Under the pieces are notes generated by a model. That model was not told the origin of the DNA. It saw only the letters and a program-made list of their open reading frames with translations, and did no database searches. A stretch of DNA of 64,000 nt from RPQJ01 sp963698735 (GTDB taxonomy: Bacteria > Pseudomonadota > Gammaproteobacteria > Steroidobacterales > Steroidobacteraceae). Shown in pieces: positions 1-8,724 of the stretch (position 1 is its first letter; every line of letters begins with the position of its first letter). The position numbers and the translations under genes were made by a program. The DNA is taken from positions 1 through 64,000 of the forward strand of contig CAVOSA010000019.1 in assembly GCA_963698735.1 (NCBI GenBank), written 5' to 3'.

Positions 1-359
1 TGCGCCATGAAGAACGCTCCCTTGAGATTGGTGCCGACCACGGCGTCCCAGTCCGCCTCCGTCTGCTCGAGCGCCAGGCCCTCTATCGCGATGCCGGCGT
101 TGTTGACCAGGACGTCCACATCCGCAAGTTGCGGCGCCAGCGCTTCGATGCTGGCGACGAGCGAGACGTCGAGCTTCGCGACCGTCACGCTGCCGCCGGT
201 CGCCCGGATCTCGTCGGCGACGCGGGACAAGGCATCTTCACGGCGGGCGGCCGCAATGACGTGAGCACCCTCGCGCGCCAGGAGCTTCGCGAAGTGCGCA
301 CCGAATCCGCTGGACGCTCCCGTTACGAGCGCCGTCTTTCCGGACAGCTGGCCTGGCAT
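1..359 (-). CDS. SDR-family oxidoreductase, 3' end outside window
   Basis: Classical short-chain dehydrogenase/reductase, N-terminal about 119 residues only; the gene runs off the left edge. The Rossmann cofactor motif TGASSGFG lies near residue 13, and the structural NNAG motif is followed by a helix expected in the SDR core. The catalytic Tyr-Lys part is outside the window. The ATG at 359 lies 12 bases after the stop of the PaaN-like gene, so it is the fourth gene of a minus-strand operon (nitronate monooxygenase, lipocalin-like, PaaN-like, SDR). Likely a cytoplasmic NAD(P)-dependent alcohol/ketone reductase acting on a catabolic intermediate; the substrate cannot be told. Confidence 0.85.
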   Translation of the reverse strand, partial: MPGQLSGKTALVTGASSGFGAHFAKLLAREGAHVIAAARREDALSRVADEIRATGGSVTVAKLDVSLVASIEALAPQLADVDVLVNNAGIAIEGLALEQTEADWDAVVGTNLKGAFFMA

Positions 360-371
360 CTTTCTGGCTGC

Positions 372-2060
372 TCAGGCCGCCGGGGCCCGCGACTGGGTGA
401 TGCGGAACCGCGAGACAACGAACGCGAGGTCGGTGAGCGTCGCGTTGCCCGCCGGGTTGAGCCCGGTGACGTGGTAGTCGCTGTACGCCGCGGCGAAGTT
501 GAGCGGCATCGGCCCGGTCAGGTTGCACGTGAGCTGCGCCCCGGCTGCCGAATAGGCGGCCACGGCACGGTCGATGTACTGCTCGTCCGTCGAGTAAAGA
601 AACGCCGTGATGCCGCCGCCGGCGCGCGCATCCGCTGCGGCCTCGGCCAGGGCTGCGTCGCGATCCCTGGTCGTAATGACGAAGCCGATCGGACCGAACC
701 GCTCCTCGCCATACAAGTCTTTCGCACCAGCCTCGACACCGATCAGCAGCGGCGTGCGTGTGCGGGCACTGGGGAAGTCCGGATGCGCATACGAAGCCGA
801 CTGCTGCAGCACACGGCCGCGGCGTGAACCCTCGTCCGCCATTTGATCAATCAACGCCGGCGTGGATGACGACTGTATCGCCGCCATGATCGGCGCTGCC
901 CGCTTCGGGTCGGCCGCGATCGACGCGATCGCCTGCGCAAGCCTTGCGCCGAACTCATCAGCATCGATGCGACCTTCGGCGTGCCGCACTCCGTCCCGTG
1001 GGACGTACACATTCTGCGGCGACGTGCACATCTGCGCCGAGAAGAGGCTCATCGTCGTAGCGAGGCTCTTCAGCACAGGCTCGAGCTGGTCGACTGACTC
1101 GACGACGACCGTATTCACGCCGGACGTTTCCGAGTAGCAGAGCGCCGGATGGGCGTTCGCTTCGACCCAGGCGCCAAAACGCGCGCTGCCGGTAAAGTCG
1201 ATGATCGCCGCCTGCGGATGCTTGACCAGCAACTTGCCGACGGGTGCCTCGACGGAATCGAGGCAGAGGGTGACGAGGTCCGGCGAGAATCCTGCAGCGG
1301 CGAGCACTTCGCGACACGTCCGCACCGCCAGCGCCATGGGCAGAATGGCAGTCGGGTGCGGCTTGACGATCACCGCATTGCCGGTGGCGAGACTGGCGAG
1401 CATCGCCGGATAGGCATTCCACGTCGGAAACGTCGCGCAGGCAAAACAGACGGCGACGCCGCGCGGGACCAGCTGGTAACGCTTGCGCAACCGGATCGTG
1501 GTCGAGCCGAAACGCCGCTCCCAGAGCGCCTCGCGCGGCACGTCCATCATCGCCGCATGAGCATACGCCAGCGCTTCGACCCCACGGTCGAGCGCGTTGG
1601 TGCCACTGCCCGCATAGCTCATCGGCCCGCTTTGCCCGGCGGTGTGCATGACGGCCTGCGCCGTCTCGAATACACCTTCATAATGACGATCGACGATCTC
1701 CATGCAGACGCCGAGGCGAGCCTGTGGCGTGGCCGCCGCCCAGGGCGACATCGCCTGGCGTGCTGCGGTAAAGAGTGCATCGACATCGGCGCGCGGGTAA
1801 TCAATCCCCAGCGGCTCGAGCGTGTAAGGTGAAACCTCAGCACCGAGCCGACCGATCGTGCCGGGCTGGTCGAGTTCGAAGCGGTGCCCAAGTTGCGCGC
1901 GAAAAGCCGCAGCGCCTGCCTCCGCGGCGGTCGCGCCACCACGGTGCCGGTCGGGCGTTTCGGGAAAGAGCGTGAAGTAGCTGCGTTCGCGGCAGGCCGT
2001 GCCCGCAGCGCGCAACGAGGCCTCGTGCTTCTCGAAAAAGCGCAGCGCTGCCGTGCTCAT
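372..2060 (-). CDS. PaaN-like aldehyde dehydrogenase
   Basis: About 562 residues, the length expected of the PaaN group (phenylacetic acid degradation protein PaaN, a stand-alone aldehyde dehydrogenase). Visible features are an N-terminal extension with SYFTLFPE, the cofactor-side segment with GNAVIVKPHP, DFTGSARFG in the nucleotide-binding domain, and SAQMCTSPQN carrying the probable nucleophilic Cys. The ATG at 2060 (MSTAALRFFEKHE) overlaps the upstream stop by 4 bases (ATGA), so the longer open frame upstream is not used. It probably oxidises an aldehyde to an acid or acyl-CoA within the island pathway. No other paa genes are present, so a role in phenylacetate degradation itself is not supported. 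Confidence 0.85.
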   Translation of the reverse strand: MSTAALRFFEKHEASLRAAGTACRERSYFTLFPETPDRHRGGATAAEAGAAAFRAQLGHRFELDQPGTIGRLGAEVSPYTLEPLGIDYPRADVDALFTAARQAMSPWAAATPQARLGVCMEIVDRHYEGVFETAQAVMHTAGQSGPMSYAGSGTNALDRGVEALAYAHAAMMDVPREALWERRFGSTTIRLRKRYQLVPRGVAVCFACATFPTWNAYPAMLASLATGNAVIVKPHPTAILPMALAVRTCREVLAAAGFSPDLVTLCLDSVEAPVGKLLVKHPQAAIIDFTGSARFGAWVEANAHPALCYSETSGVNTVVVESVDQLEPVLKSLATTMSLFSAQMCTSPQNVYVPRDGVRHAEGRIDADEFGARLAQAIASIAADPKRAAPIMAAIQSSSTPALIDQMADEGSRRGRVLQQSASYAHPDFPSARTRTPLLIGVEAGAKDLYGEERFGPIGFVITTRDRDAALAEAAADARAGGGITAFLYSTDEQYIDRAVAAYSAAGAQLTCNLTGPMPLNFAAAYSDYHVTGLNPAGNATLTDLAFVVSRFRITQSRAPAA

Positions 2061-2593
2061 GCCTTCCTCCCGCGCGATGATTTTGCGCCGCGGACCGTCT
2101 TCTCCTGCACCGATTTCCCATTGACTGCCTTCTTCACCGTGGGAGGCGGACCCGCCGGTTGCGCCGCCGGCCGCCACTGCAGCCGATGCACGCGCAGCCC
2201 GCCGGGGACACGTTCCTCGGCCGACAACGTCAGCGTGCGGCCACGCATCTGGACCTTGCGCACCTGCACGGTACCGACCAGCGCCGGATTGTGCGAGATC
2301 GTGACGTGATGCTCCACTGCCTGGTCGACAATGCGCCAGCGGCAGCAATAGCCGAAAAACGTGTCGAATGCAGCCGCACGCTCGAATTCCGGCGCCGCCC
2401 GCGGGTTACCCCGCGACAACCGGGGCCGTCCCGCCGCCATCATTGCGGCGCTCATCCAGCCGTCCGCGGTGTAGACCAGCAGGCCGGTGGCGCCGGCTCC
2501 CAGCGGTTCGGTGACCGAACCATCTTCGTACGTGATGAACCAGCGTGCGAGCTGCCAGGCGCCGACCAGCCGCTTCCTGTCGAATTGTTTCAT
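2057..2593 (-). CDS. lipocalin-like domain protein
   Basis: 178 residues. The N-terminus (KRLVGAWQLARWFITYEDGS, with GLLVYTADGWMSAAMM next) is the pattern of the bacterial lipocalin-like family of small cytoplasmic beta-barrels found beside catabolic genes. The last 30 or so residues are rich in Lys and Arg and look like a disordered tail. The ATG at 2593 lies 7 bases after the nitronate monooxygenase stop, and the 3' end overlaps the PaaN-like start by 4 bases, so translation is probably coupled. No catalytic residues can be named. It may bind or isomerise a hydrophobic intermediate, which is inference. Confidence 0.75.
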   Translation of the reverse strand: MKQFDRKRLVGAWQLARWFITYEDGSVTEPLGAGATGLLVYTADGWMSAAMMAAGRPRLSRGNPRAAPEFERAAAFDTFFGYCCRWRIVDQAVEHHVTISHNPALVGTVQVRKVQMRGRTLTLSAEERVPGGLRVHRLQWRPAAQPAGPPPTVKKAVNGKSVQEKTVRGAKSSRGRKA

Positions 2594-2600
2594 CGGCGCA

Positions 2601-3581
2601 TCACCCGAACGCCGGCTTGCGCAGGGCCTCCGCGTACTCAGCGGCATAGCGGTCGACGATGACCGCCGTTGGCTCGACCGCGTGGATGTGATCGACGCCC
2701 TGCCCCGCCGACCAGATGTTTTTCCAGGCCTTGAGCTGACCTTCGGAGTTGGACCAGTCCATCTTGTCCTTGCCAACGAGCGCGTTCGGATCGAGACCGG
2801 CGGCCACGATGCTCTCGCGCAGGTACCAGGCATCCGCACCCGTGAACGTGCGCGTCAGGACCAGGTCGTCGAACGACGCGCGCACGACCATGTCCTGGTA
2901 CAGCGGCGCCGCCATGCTTTCCTTTGCGACGATGAACGGCGTGCCGGCGTAGGCGATGTCGGCACCCAGCAGTTCTGCGGCGCGCACGGCCCCGCCGTGG
3001 CCGATGCTGCCGCCCAGCACGATGATGCCGTCGTAGAATTCACGCACTGCCTGCACGAACGCGAAGGGCGAAACTTTGCCCGTGTGACCGCCCGCCCCCG
3101 CGCTGACGAGCACCAGGCCGTCGACGCCCGTCGCTGCCGCCTTCCGTGCGAACGAGAGACTGCTGACGTCGGCGAAAACGGCGCCACCGTAGGCGTGCAC
3201 TCGCTCGACGGCCGGCGCCGGACTGCCAAGCGCCGTGATCACCAGCGGCGGCTGGTAGCGGTCCACCAGTTCCAGTTCCGGAGCGAGCCGGTCGTACGAA
3301 CTGTGGGTGACCAGGTTCAGCGCCCAGGGGCCGACTTTGCCTGGTGTCGCCTCGCACGCATGGGCATGCCCCTCGACGACCTGCCGAAGCCAGCCCTCGA
3401 GAATCTCGAGCGAGCGGGCATTGGGCGTCGGGAAGGCACCGGCAATTCCTGCCCGGCAGGCGGCCAGCACCAGGTCGGGACCGGAGACGAGGAACATCGG
3501 CGCGGCTATCAGCGGCAGCCGCATGCCCCGGGTGATGGCCTGCAGGCGCTCGGCCTGCCCGCCGTCGACGACTTTCGCCAC
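2601..3581 (-). CDS. nitronate monooxygenase / 2-nitropropane dioxygenase family flavoprotein
   Basis: 326 residues, a TIM-barrel FMN enzyme. MRLPLIAAPMFLVSGPDLV at the N-terminus, GAFPTPNARS, and the SAGAGGHTGKVSPF loop are family hallmarks; the His of GGHTG is the usual catalytic-base position. Members oxidise nitronates, but many in catabolic clusters act as FMN-dependent enoyl reductases or oxidases of unknown substrate. It is the first gene of the minus-strand operon running to the left edge. Its start at 3581 faces the carotenoid oxygenase across an 80-base gap holding a copy of the shared operator. Confidence 0.85.
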   Translation of the reverse strand: MAKVVDGGQAERLQAITRGMRLPLIAAPMFLVSGPDLVLAACRAGIAGAFPTPNARSLEILEGWLRQVVEGHAHACEATPGKVGPWALNLVTHSSYDRLAPELELVDRYQPPLVITALGSPAPAVERVHAYGGAVFADVSSLSFARKAAATGVDGLVLVSAGAGGHTGKVSPFAFVQAVREFYDGIIVLGGSIGHGGAVRAAELLGADIAYAGTPFIVAKESMAAPLYQDMVVRASFDDLVLTRTFTGADAWYLRESIVAAGLDPNALVGKDKMDWSNSEGQLKAWKNIWSAGQGVDHIHAVEPTAVIVDRYAAEYAEALRKPAFG

Positions 3582-3597
3582 TTCACACCTCCCAAAT

Positions 3598-3616
3598 GAC
3601 TTGCATTATAGTACTC
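3598..3616 (+). promoter_or_regulatory. shared operator-like element, copy A
   Basis: GACTTGCATTATAGTACTC in the divergent gap between nitronate monooxygenase and carotenoid oxygenase. It matches the element seen in eight other promoter gaps of the island (approximate consensus ACTTGCATTATTAGACYGA). It lies 46 bases before the dioxygenase ATG. Confidence 0.6.
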
Positions 3617-3661
3617 TGGTACCGGACCCGGGCGACACCGACTTTCCAGAGGAAACGCACG

Positions 3662-5179
3662 ATGCGCAAGTACACGGACATCAGCACGCAGGACCCGCCG
3701 GACCGCCCGACCTGGGTCGACGGCATTGACAATCCATACCTGCACGGTCCCTACACGCCCGTCGTTTCCGAGATTACCGCCGTCGACCTCCAGGTAGCCG
3801 AGGGCGAGATTCCCGCGGATCTCTACGGCGCGTACATGCGCAACGGCCCGAACCCGGTGTTCAAGCCGCGCGGCGACTACCACTGGTTCGACGGCGACGG
3901 CATGGTGCACGGCGTCTATTTCCGCGACGGTCGCGCCAGCTACATCCGCAAGTGGGTGCAGACGCGCGCGCTGCACGATGAGATCGAGCGCGGCAAGGTC
4001 GAACTGTCGGGCATCATGGGTCCGTACGATCTCTCGCGCGTGGCCGGGCACGAAGTCGAGTCGATGAACCCCGACTACTGCAAGGACACGTCGAACACGA
4101 CGCTGAACTTCCACAACGGCAAGATCCTGTCGGCCTGGTACAACGCCGGCCGCGTCTACAGCCTCGATCCGCTGACGCTCGAAACCGAAGGCGAGCAGGA
4201 TTTCGCGGGCGGTCTCGACACCCCGATGAACGCTCACGGCAAGACGGATCCGCGCACGGGCGAGTTCATCAACTACGGCTACGCCGACTTTCAGCCGTGG
4301 CTCACGTATTACGTGATCGGTGCCGATGGCAAGGTCAAGCACCGCGCCCGCATCGACCTGCCCGGCCCTCGGCTGCCGCACGACACGACCATCACGCCGA
4401 ACTACACGATCCTGCACGACTTCCCGCTGTTCCACGACCTCGACGTTTTGCGGCGCACGGGCCACCGCGTCGTGCAGTTCAAGCGCGACCTGCCGACACG
4501 ATTCGGTGTGATCCCACGCTATGGCACGCAGGAACAGGTCCGCTGGTTCGAGTTCGAGCCGGGCTACGTGCTGCACATGGTCAACGCCTGGGAGGACGGC
4601 GACTGGATCACGATGGACGGCTGCTTCCAGCCGGACCCGACGATCCGCCGCAACCCGCAGGAAGGCCCGCTCGCATCGATGCTCGCCTACCTCCGCTTCA
4701 AGGGGCACATGCGCCGCTGGCGCATGAACCTGCGGACCGGCGAGAAGAGCGAACAGCAGCTCTCCGACCTCAACACCGAGTTCTGCCTGCCCGACACCGA
4801 GCAGTACGGTGTCCACACCCGCTACTCGTATCACCAGCTGATCCCGACCGACCTGCAGACGCTTGCGTTCGAGGGACTCGTGAAGTACGACCACGACAAG
4901 GGCACCAGCGAGGTCTACAACTACCCCGCCGGCTGGTTCCCCAGCGAAGCCCCTTTTGCGAAGAGCACGCGCGGCGGCGACGAAGACAGCGGCTATGCGA
5001 TTACGCTGGCGACCAACATCCGGGACTACCGATCGGAAGCGTGGATCTTTGATGCCAAGCGGATCACCGCGGGGCCACTGGCGCGCGTACAGCTCCCTGG
5101 CCGCGTCGCCGCCGGGTTCCATGCATCGTGGTTCCCCGGCGAGCAGCTCTGGCCGGATCAGGCGCGCGCGGTCGGCTGA
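3662..5179 (+). CDS. carotenoid oxygenase / stilbene-type cleavage dioxygenase
   Basis: 505 residues, the normal length for the RPE65/apocarotenoid/lignostilbene dioxygenase family, a seven-bladed propeller with non-haem Fe(II). The four iron-ligand histidines are visible: H192 (AHGKTDP), H240 (LPHDTTITPNY), H305 (GYVLHMVNAW) and H487 (AGFHASW), with spacing close to that of apocarotenoid oxygenases. The ATG at 3662 is preferred over an upstream frame extension because it starts the conserved N-terminus and leaves the operator outside the coding region. It cleaves a C=C bond to two carbonyl products; the substrate may be an apocarotenoid, stilbene or isoprenoid. The aldehyde product would suit the PaaN-like dehydrogenase in the divergent operon. 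Confidence 0.9.
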   Translation: MRKYTDISTQDPPDRPTWVDGIDNPYLHGPYTPVVSEITAVDLQVAEGEIPADLYGAYMRNGPNPVFKPRGDYHWFDGDGMVHGVYFRDGRASYIRKWVQTRALHDEIERGKVELSGIMGPYDLSRVAGHEVESMNPDYCKDTSNTTLNFHNGKILSAWYNAGRVYSLDPLTLETEGEQDFAGGLDTPMNAHGKTDPRTGEFINYGYADFQPWLTYYVIGADGKVKHRARIDLPGPRLPHDTTITPNYTILHDFPLFHDLDVLRRTGHRVVQFKRDLPTRFGVIPRYGTQEQVRWFEFEPGYVLHMVNAWEDGDWITMDGCFQPDPTIRRNPQEGPLASMLAYLRFKGHMRRWRMNLRTGEKSEQQLSDLNTEFCLPDTEQYGVHTRYSYHQLIPTDLQTLAFEGLVKYDHDKGTSEVYNYPAGWFPSEAPFAKSTRGGDEDSGYAITLATNIRDYRSEAWIFDAKRITAGPLARVQLPGRVAAGFHASWFPGEQLWPDQARAVG

Positions 5180-6132
5180 CGCGCGAGTTCGGACTCGAGG
5201 TACGCCACGAGCGATTGTGGCGTGTCCTTGCTGACGCGAGTGCGGTCGTACACGTGGGCCGGACGGATTGCCCGGTCGAACCAGACCAGTTCCTTCTCGG
5301 GTTGCGGCGGACGCCTGGCCGCCAGCCACAGCGCGGTGTCTGCACCAGAGGCGGCGTCGCGAAGAATCGGTCGCAGGATCTTGCGAAACCGCGGCAGCGA
5401 GCGCTTCACGCCGTCGGTGTCTGCCCAGCCGGGGTGCATCACGTAGAAAGCGATGCCACGTGACCCGTAGGTGTCGCGCCAGTACTGGTTCAGCACGATC
5501 TGGGCTCGCTTGTGGAAGCCGTACGCGGCAACGCCGTTGTACCTCGCGGGCTCGACCACGTTCAGCATCGAGACCATCAGCGGCACGTTGTAGCCACCGC
5601 CCGATGTCATGTTGATCACGGTCGCACCGGGCGTCGTGAGCAGGCCGCGGCGGATCAGCCCTTCAGTCAACTGATAGTGCGAGAGAAGGTTCGACACGAA
5701 CGAGCCTTCCCTGCCCTCCGCGGTCACCGACAGGTCGTCGAGCAGCACGCCCACGTTATTGACCAGCACGTCGACCTTGCGGCCCGCCGCCTCGAAACGC
5801 TGCAGCAAACGTGCGGTGTCAGACTGCAGCGTGAAGTCGCAGCACTCGGTGTCGACACCGCGAATGCCCGCCTTTTCGGCGTCCGCACGCAAGGCCGCCA
5901 GCTTTGACTCACTGCGGGCAACGGCCGTGACGGTGGCGCCACCGCGGGCGGCCTCCAGCGCGATGTGCCGGCCGATTCCGCCCGAGCCGCCGGTGACCAG
6001 CCAGTGCTGCCCACTGTAGTCAGGCGTGTACCGGTCCCAGGACAGGCTGCGCCAGCGATAGCCCACCTGGGTGAAGCTGGCCGTGAACCGGCTGTAAAAG
6101 CCGACGATCTTCTTGAGCTGCTGGTAATTCAC
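5158..6132 (-). CDS. SDR oxidoreductase, DHRS12-like
   Basis: 324 residues. An N-terminal preface (KIVGFYSRFTASFTQVGY) precedes the Rossmann motif TGGSGGIG near residue 48. NNVG and a YGFHK active-site pair follow, then a C-terminal part (ALWLAARRP, VWFDRAIRPAHVY) shared with its paralogue at 41339..42298. The pair resembles the DHRS12/retinol-dehydrogenase-like branch. Its last 22 bases overlap the end of the convergent carotenoid oxygenase. NAD(P)-dependent redox of a lipophilic alcohol or ketone is likely. Confidence 0.85.
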   Translation of the reverse strand: MNYQQLKKIVGFYSRFTASFTQVGYRWRSLSWDRYTPDYSGQHWLVTGGSGGIGRHIALEAARGGATVTAVARSESKLAALRADAEKAGIRGVDTECCDFTLQSDTARLLQRFEAAGRKVDVLVNNVGVLLDDLSVTAEGREGSFVSNLLSHYQLTEGLIRRGLLTTPGATVINMTSGGGYNVPLMVSMLNVVEPARYNGVAAYGFHKRAQIVLNQYWRDTYGSRGIAFYVMHPGWADTDGVKRSLPRFRKILRPILRDAASGADTALWLAARRPPQPEKELVWFDRAIRPAHVYDRTRVSKDTPQSLVAYLESELARQPTARA

Positions 6133-6222
6133 TGTTCGACCCTCGATCGTTGGTGCAAGGCCTGCGGAGCCGCTTGCGCAGGATGCTAGACTGCCGTGTC
6201 AGTAACGGCCCTCGTCCGAGCC

Positions 6223-7260
6223 ATGGCGACCAGCAAGACCGCGCGGCGGACGCCGCGCCCCAGCGACATCGAAACCATCCGCGACCTGCTGCGCAGCGGC
6301 GAAGTCGCGCGCGCCCTGCAGGTGGTCGGCGATCGCTGGTCGTTCCTGCTGATGCGCGACGCGTTCCTCGGCGTGCGACGTTTCGAAGACCTTCGACGCC
6401 GCACTGGAGCGTCGCGCGGAACGCTCACCGCCCGGCTCAATGCGATGGTCGACGCGGGCCTGCTGTATCGCAGCCCGTATGGCAGCGCACCGAGCAGGCT
6501 CGAGTACCGGCTGACGGAGAAAGGGCTCGCGTTCTATCCGGTGGCGCTTTGCATGTGGACCTGGGAGAACCGCTGGGGCGGCGAGTTCGGCCTGCCGCCG
6601 CGACTCGTGCACACCGTGTGCGGGAAGACTCTGAACCCGGGCCTCGCCTGCAGTCATTGCGCCTCCGCGATCACCTGGCGCGAAATGATTTACAAGCCCG
6701 GTCCGGGCGCGCACAGCTACACGACAACGCATGCAGCAACGCGGCGACGGGAGAGCGTCGTCTCGTCGAATGGCGACGGCGTCGATACTACGATGTTTCA
6801 TTGCGTCGACACCGTCGGCGACCGCTGGACGGCGCTGCTGGTGGGCGCGCTCTTCTTCGGCCTGCACCGCTATGACGACATCAACGCCGCGCTCGGCATC
6901 GCCACCAACATCCTTGCGGATCGATTGCGCCGGCTGCTCGCGGCGGGCGTGATCGAACAGCGCCTGTACCAGGATCACCCGCCGCGCCACGAGTACCATC
7001 TCACCGAAAAGGGCTGGGACCTGCTCCAGTTCACCATCGCAATGCACGACTGGGGCACGCGCTGGATCGATTCTCCGGACGGTCCGGGCGTTATCCTCCG
7101 GCATCGGCCCTGCGGACGTCGCCTGCGCCTGAAACTGGTGTGCGGCAGCTGTGGCGGCACCGTTGAGGCCCGCGACGTCGAGATTCGAGGCACCACGCGC
7201 TGGCCGGCGCGTCAAGCTCGTGGCGGCCAGGGGAAGAAGCCGCTGGTCCGCCGCACGTAG
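6223..7260 (+). CDS. tandem HxlR-type transcriptional regulator
   Basis: About 345 residues with two HxlR winged-helix modules in one chain. The first contains VVGDRWSFLLMRDAFLGVRR, TLTARLNAMVDAGLLYR and LTEKG; the second TVGDRWTALLVGALFFGLHR, ILADRLRRLLAAGVIEQR and LTEKGWDL. Each is followed by a Cys-rich stretch (VCGKTLNPGLACSHC and PCGRRLRLKLVCGSCGG) that looks like a zinc ribbon, so the protein is a duplicated HxlR-plus-ribbon unit. Ordinary HxlR proteins are about 110-150 residues and dimerise. ATG 6223 was chosen; a GTG at 6196 is in frame. It is divergent from the SDR at 5158..6132 and is the only regulator in the catabolic island, so it is a candidate for the shared operator. Confidence 0.85.
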   Translation: MATSKTARRTPRPSDIETIRDLLRSGEVARALQVVGDRWSFLLMRDAFLGVRRFEDLRRRTGASRGTLTARLNAMVDAGLLYRSPYGSAPSRLEYRLTEKGLAFYPVALCMWTWENRWGGEFGLPPRLVHTVCGKTLNPGLACSHCASAITWREMIYKPGPGAHSYTTTHAATRRRESVVSSNGDGVDTTMFHCVDTVGDRWTALLVGALFFGLHRYDDINAALGIATNILADRLRRLLAAGVIEQRLYQDHPPRHEYHLTEKGWDLLQFTIAMHDWGTRWIDSPDGPGVILRHRPCGRRLRLKLVCGSCGGTVEARDVEIRGTTRWPARQARGGQGKKPLVRRT

Positions 7261-8006
7261 TCTTCGTACCCAGGGCGCTTTTTCAGCATGCGCCGCTCGA
7301 CGAGTTCCTTGCCCATCATGCCAAGGATCGACCAGGTCATGAGCGCGGGCGAAAAAACCGTGAGCCAGCCCCACGGATGTTCGCAGGCGACGAGCCAATA
7401 GCCCCACCAGACACACGTCTCGCCGAAGTAATTCGGATGACGTGAGTAGCGCCAGAGCCCGGTGTCGAGCACTTTGCCGGAATTTGCCGGACTCGCCTTG
7501 AACCGCGCCAGCTGCCAGTCGGCAATGCCTTCGAACGAAACGCCAGTCAGCACCAGCGCGGCGCCGATCCACGCGAGCGGACCGAGTTCCGCCGGCGTCG
7601 GCGCAGTCTGGGCAACCAGGAAAGGCGCAATCGCCACGAAGACGATGGCCGCCTGGTAGAGATTGATCCGCGTGAGGCTGTGCCACGCGAAATTGCGGCC
7701 CTGGTCCTCGACGTGCTTGCGCAGTCGGGCGTAGCGCGGATCCTCGCGTCCCCAGTTACGCCACGCCAGGTAAGCGCCGAGACGGGTCGCCCAGGTCACG
7801 GCCAGGACGGCAATGAGCACCCTGCGCGGTTCCGCGCCGTGGGCGACGAACACGCCAAGCACGGCAGCCGCACCGATGCATGGCGCGAACCAGATGTCGA
7901 CGAGGCTTGAGTCGCGCATGGCCATGCTGACGACCCACAGCAGCGTAAACGAGCCGAACACCAGCACGGCATTGGCCAGCGCGAGCCGGATCAGGTCTTC
8001 GAGCAT
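7212..8006 (-). CDS. DUF1295 membrane protein (steroid 5-alpha-reductase C-terminal-like)
   Basis: 264 residues, an integral membrane protein with about six helices. It carries NWGREDPRYARLR and the signature WRYSRHPNYFGE, typical of DUF1295 and related to isoprenylcysteine methyltransferase and 3-oxo-5-alpha-steroid 4-dehydrogenase folds. The ATG at 8006 (MLEDLIRLALANAV) starts the first helix. The last 49 bases overlap the convergent HxlR gene. A paralogue sits at 26478..27275. It is likely an NAD(P)H-dependent double-bond reductase or membrane transferase for a hydrophobic substrate; the exact reaction is unknown. Confidence 0.8.
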   Translation of the reverse strand: MLEDLIRLALANAVLVFGSFTLLWVVSMAMRDSSLVDIWFAPCIGAAAVLGVFVAHGAEPRRVLIAVLAVTWATRLGAYLAWRNWGREDPRYARLRKHVEDQGRNFAWHSLTRINLYQAAIVFVAIAPFLVAQTAPTPAELGPLAWIGAALVLTGVSFEGIADWQLARFKASPANSGKVLDTGLWRYSRHPNYFGETCVWWGYWLVACEHPWGWLTVFSPALMTWSILGMMGKELVERRMLKKRPGYEDYVRRTSGFFPWPPRA

Positions 8007-8121
8007 GCAGCGCAGCCCCCCGGGCGCGGCAGGGCACCGCGCGAACCTGCAGACTAAAGCGCCCGCGAGTCCCTTGCAATACTGAACTTCTGGTTGCGGG
8101 GCGCCGCCGGCCACCCCCGCT

Positions 8122-8607
8122 TCATATTGAGATCGCGCCGCTGCGCGGGGCGGCCCAGTGTAGCGCCTGTTGAATGGCAATGAGTCCGTCGATGGCGCTT
8201 GCCACTACGTCGGGCAACGGCACCGTGCGCCGCAGGTCCAGGTGAGCGGCGGAGGACACGAACTCGACGACGCTCGCGAGCCGGTCGTGAGTCAGATTCA
8301 ACAGGAACACGTGCCCCTGGACACGCTTGGTATTGCGCGCGGTGAGGCCCAGGTAGAGACCTACCTCCTCGCCCACGTGCACCTCGTTCACATACCAGAT
8401 GTGGTGCTCGAGGTCGAAGAGGCCGACTCGCTCGGTACGCACCCAGCGCTCGCTGATGCCGAGCAGGTCGAGTAGCGGGTCGCTGGTCATGTCGTACATG
8501 GTCAGGTGGTGCTTCACGTTGACGTGACCATTCAAGTCCTCCCACTCCTGCGGCACCCGCACGCGCACGAGTTCGGGAAGTTGACGCACCTGTTCGGGCG
8601 TGGGCAT
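8122..8607 (-). CDS. hotdog-fold acyl-CoA thioesterase (4HBT-like)
   Basis: About 161 residues from ATG 8607 (MPTPEQVRQ); ATG 8646 and GTG 8661 are in-frame alternatives and no clear Shine-Dalgarno decides. The pattern EWEDLNGHVNVKHHLTMYD (N-G-H-x-N then Y-x-D) is that of 4-hydroxybenzoyl-CoA thioesterase-like hotdog enzymes, with a strand ending in HIWYVNEVHVGEEV. It hydrolyses acyl-CoA to acid and CoA in the cytoplasm. It is the fifth gene in a same-direction run after HAD-PlsC, GPAT, WS/DGAT and alpha/beta hydrolase, with gaps of about 115 bases on either side, so operon membership is likely but not certain. Confidence 0.75.
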   Translation of the reverse strand: MPTPEQVRQLPELVRVRVPQEWEDLNGHVNVKHHLTMYDMTSDPLLDLLGISERWVRTERVGLFDLEHHIWYVNEVHVGEEVGLYLGLTARNTKRVQGHVFLLNLTHDRLASVVEFVSSAAHLDLRRTVPLPDVVASAIDGLIAIQQALHWAAPRSGAISI

Positions 8608-8724
8608 CGTGACTCGCAAGGGTTGGCCTCCGTGCGCCGGCGCCATGCCGGTCGCTTGCACACCAGAACGTCAAATCCTATCCCGACTGCACCCGCGCAC
8701 GCGATCGAGAATCGACAGGCCGTG

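Noticed and set aside
372..2060. Paa (phenylacetate) pathway
   Set aside because: Only a PaaN-like dehydrogenase is present; no epoxidase, isomerase or ligase of that pathway was found.
3509..5329. Minus-strand open frame of about 606 residues opposite the carotenoid oxygenase
   Set aside because: Shadow frame; the plus strand has all four iron-binding His and a normal start.
6133..6222. Possible tenth operator (CTTGCGCAGGATGCTAGACTG) before the HxlR gene
   Set aside because: Only the TTGC and TAGACTG ends match and the spacing is wrong; it could be a core promoter, so it was not counted.
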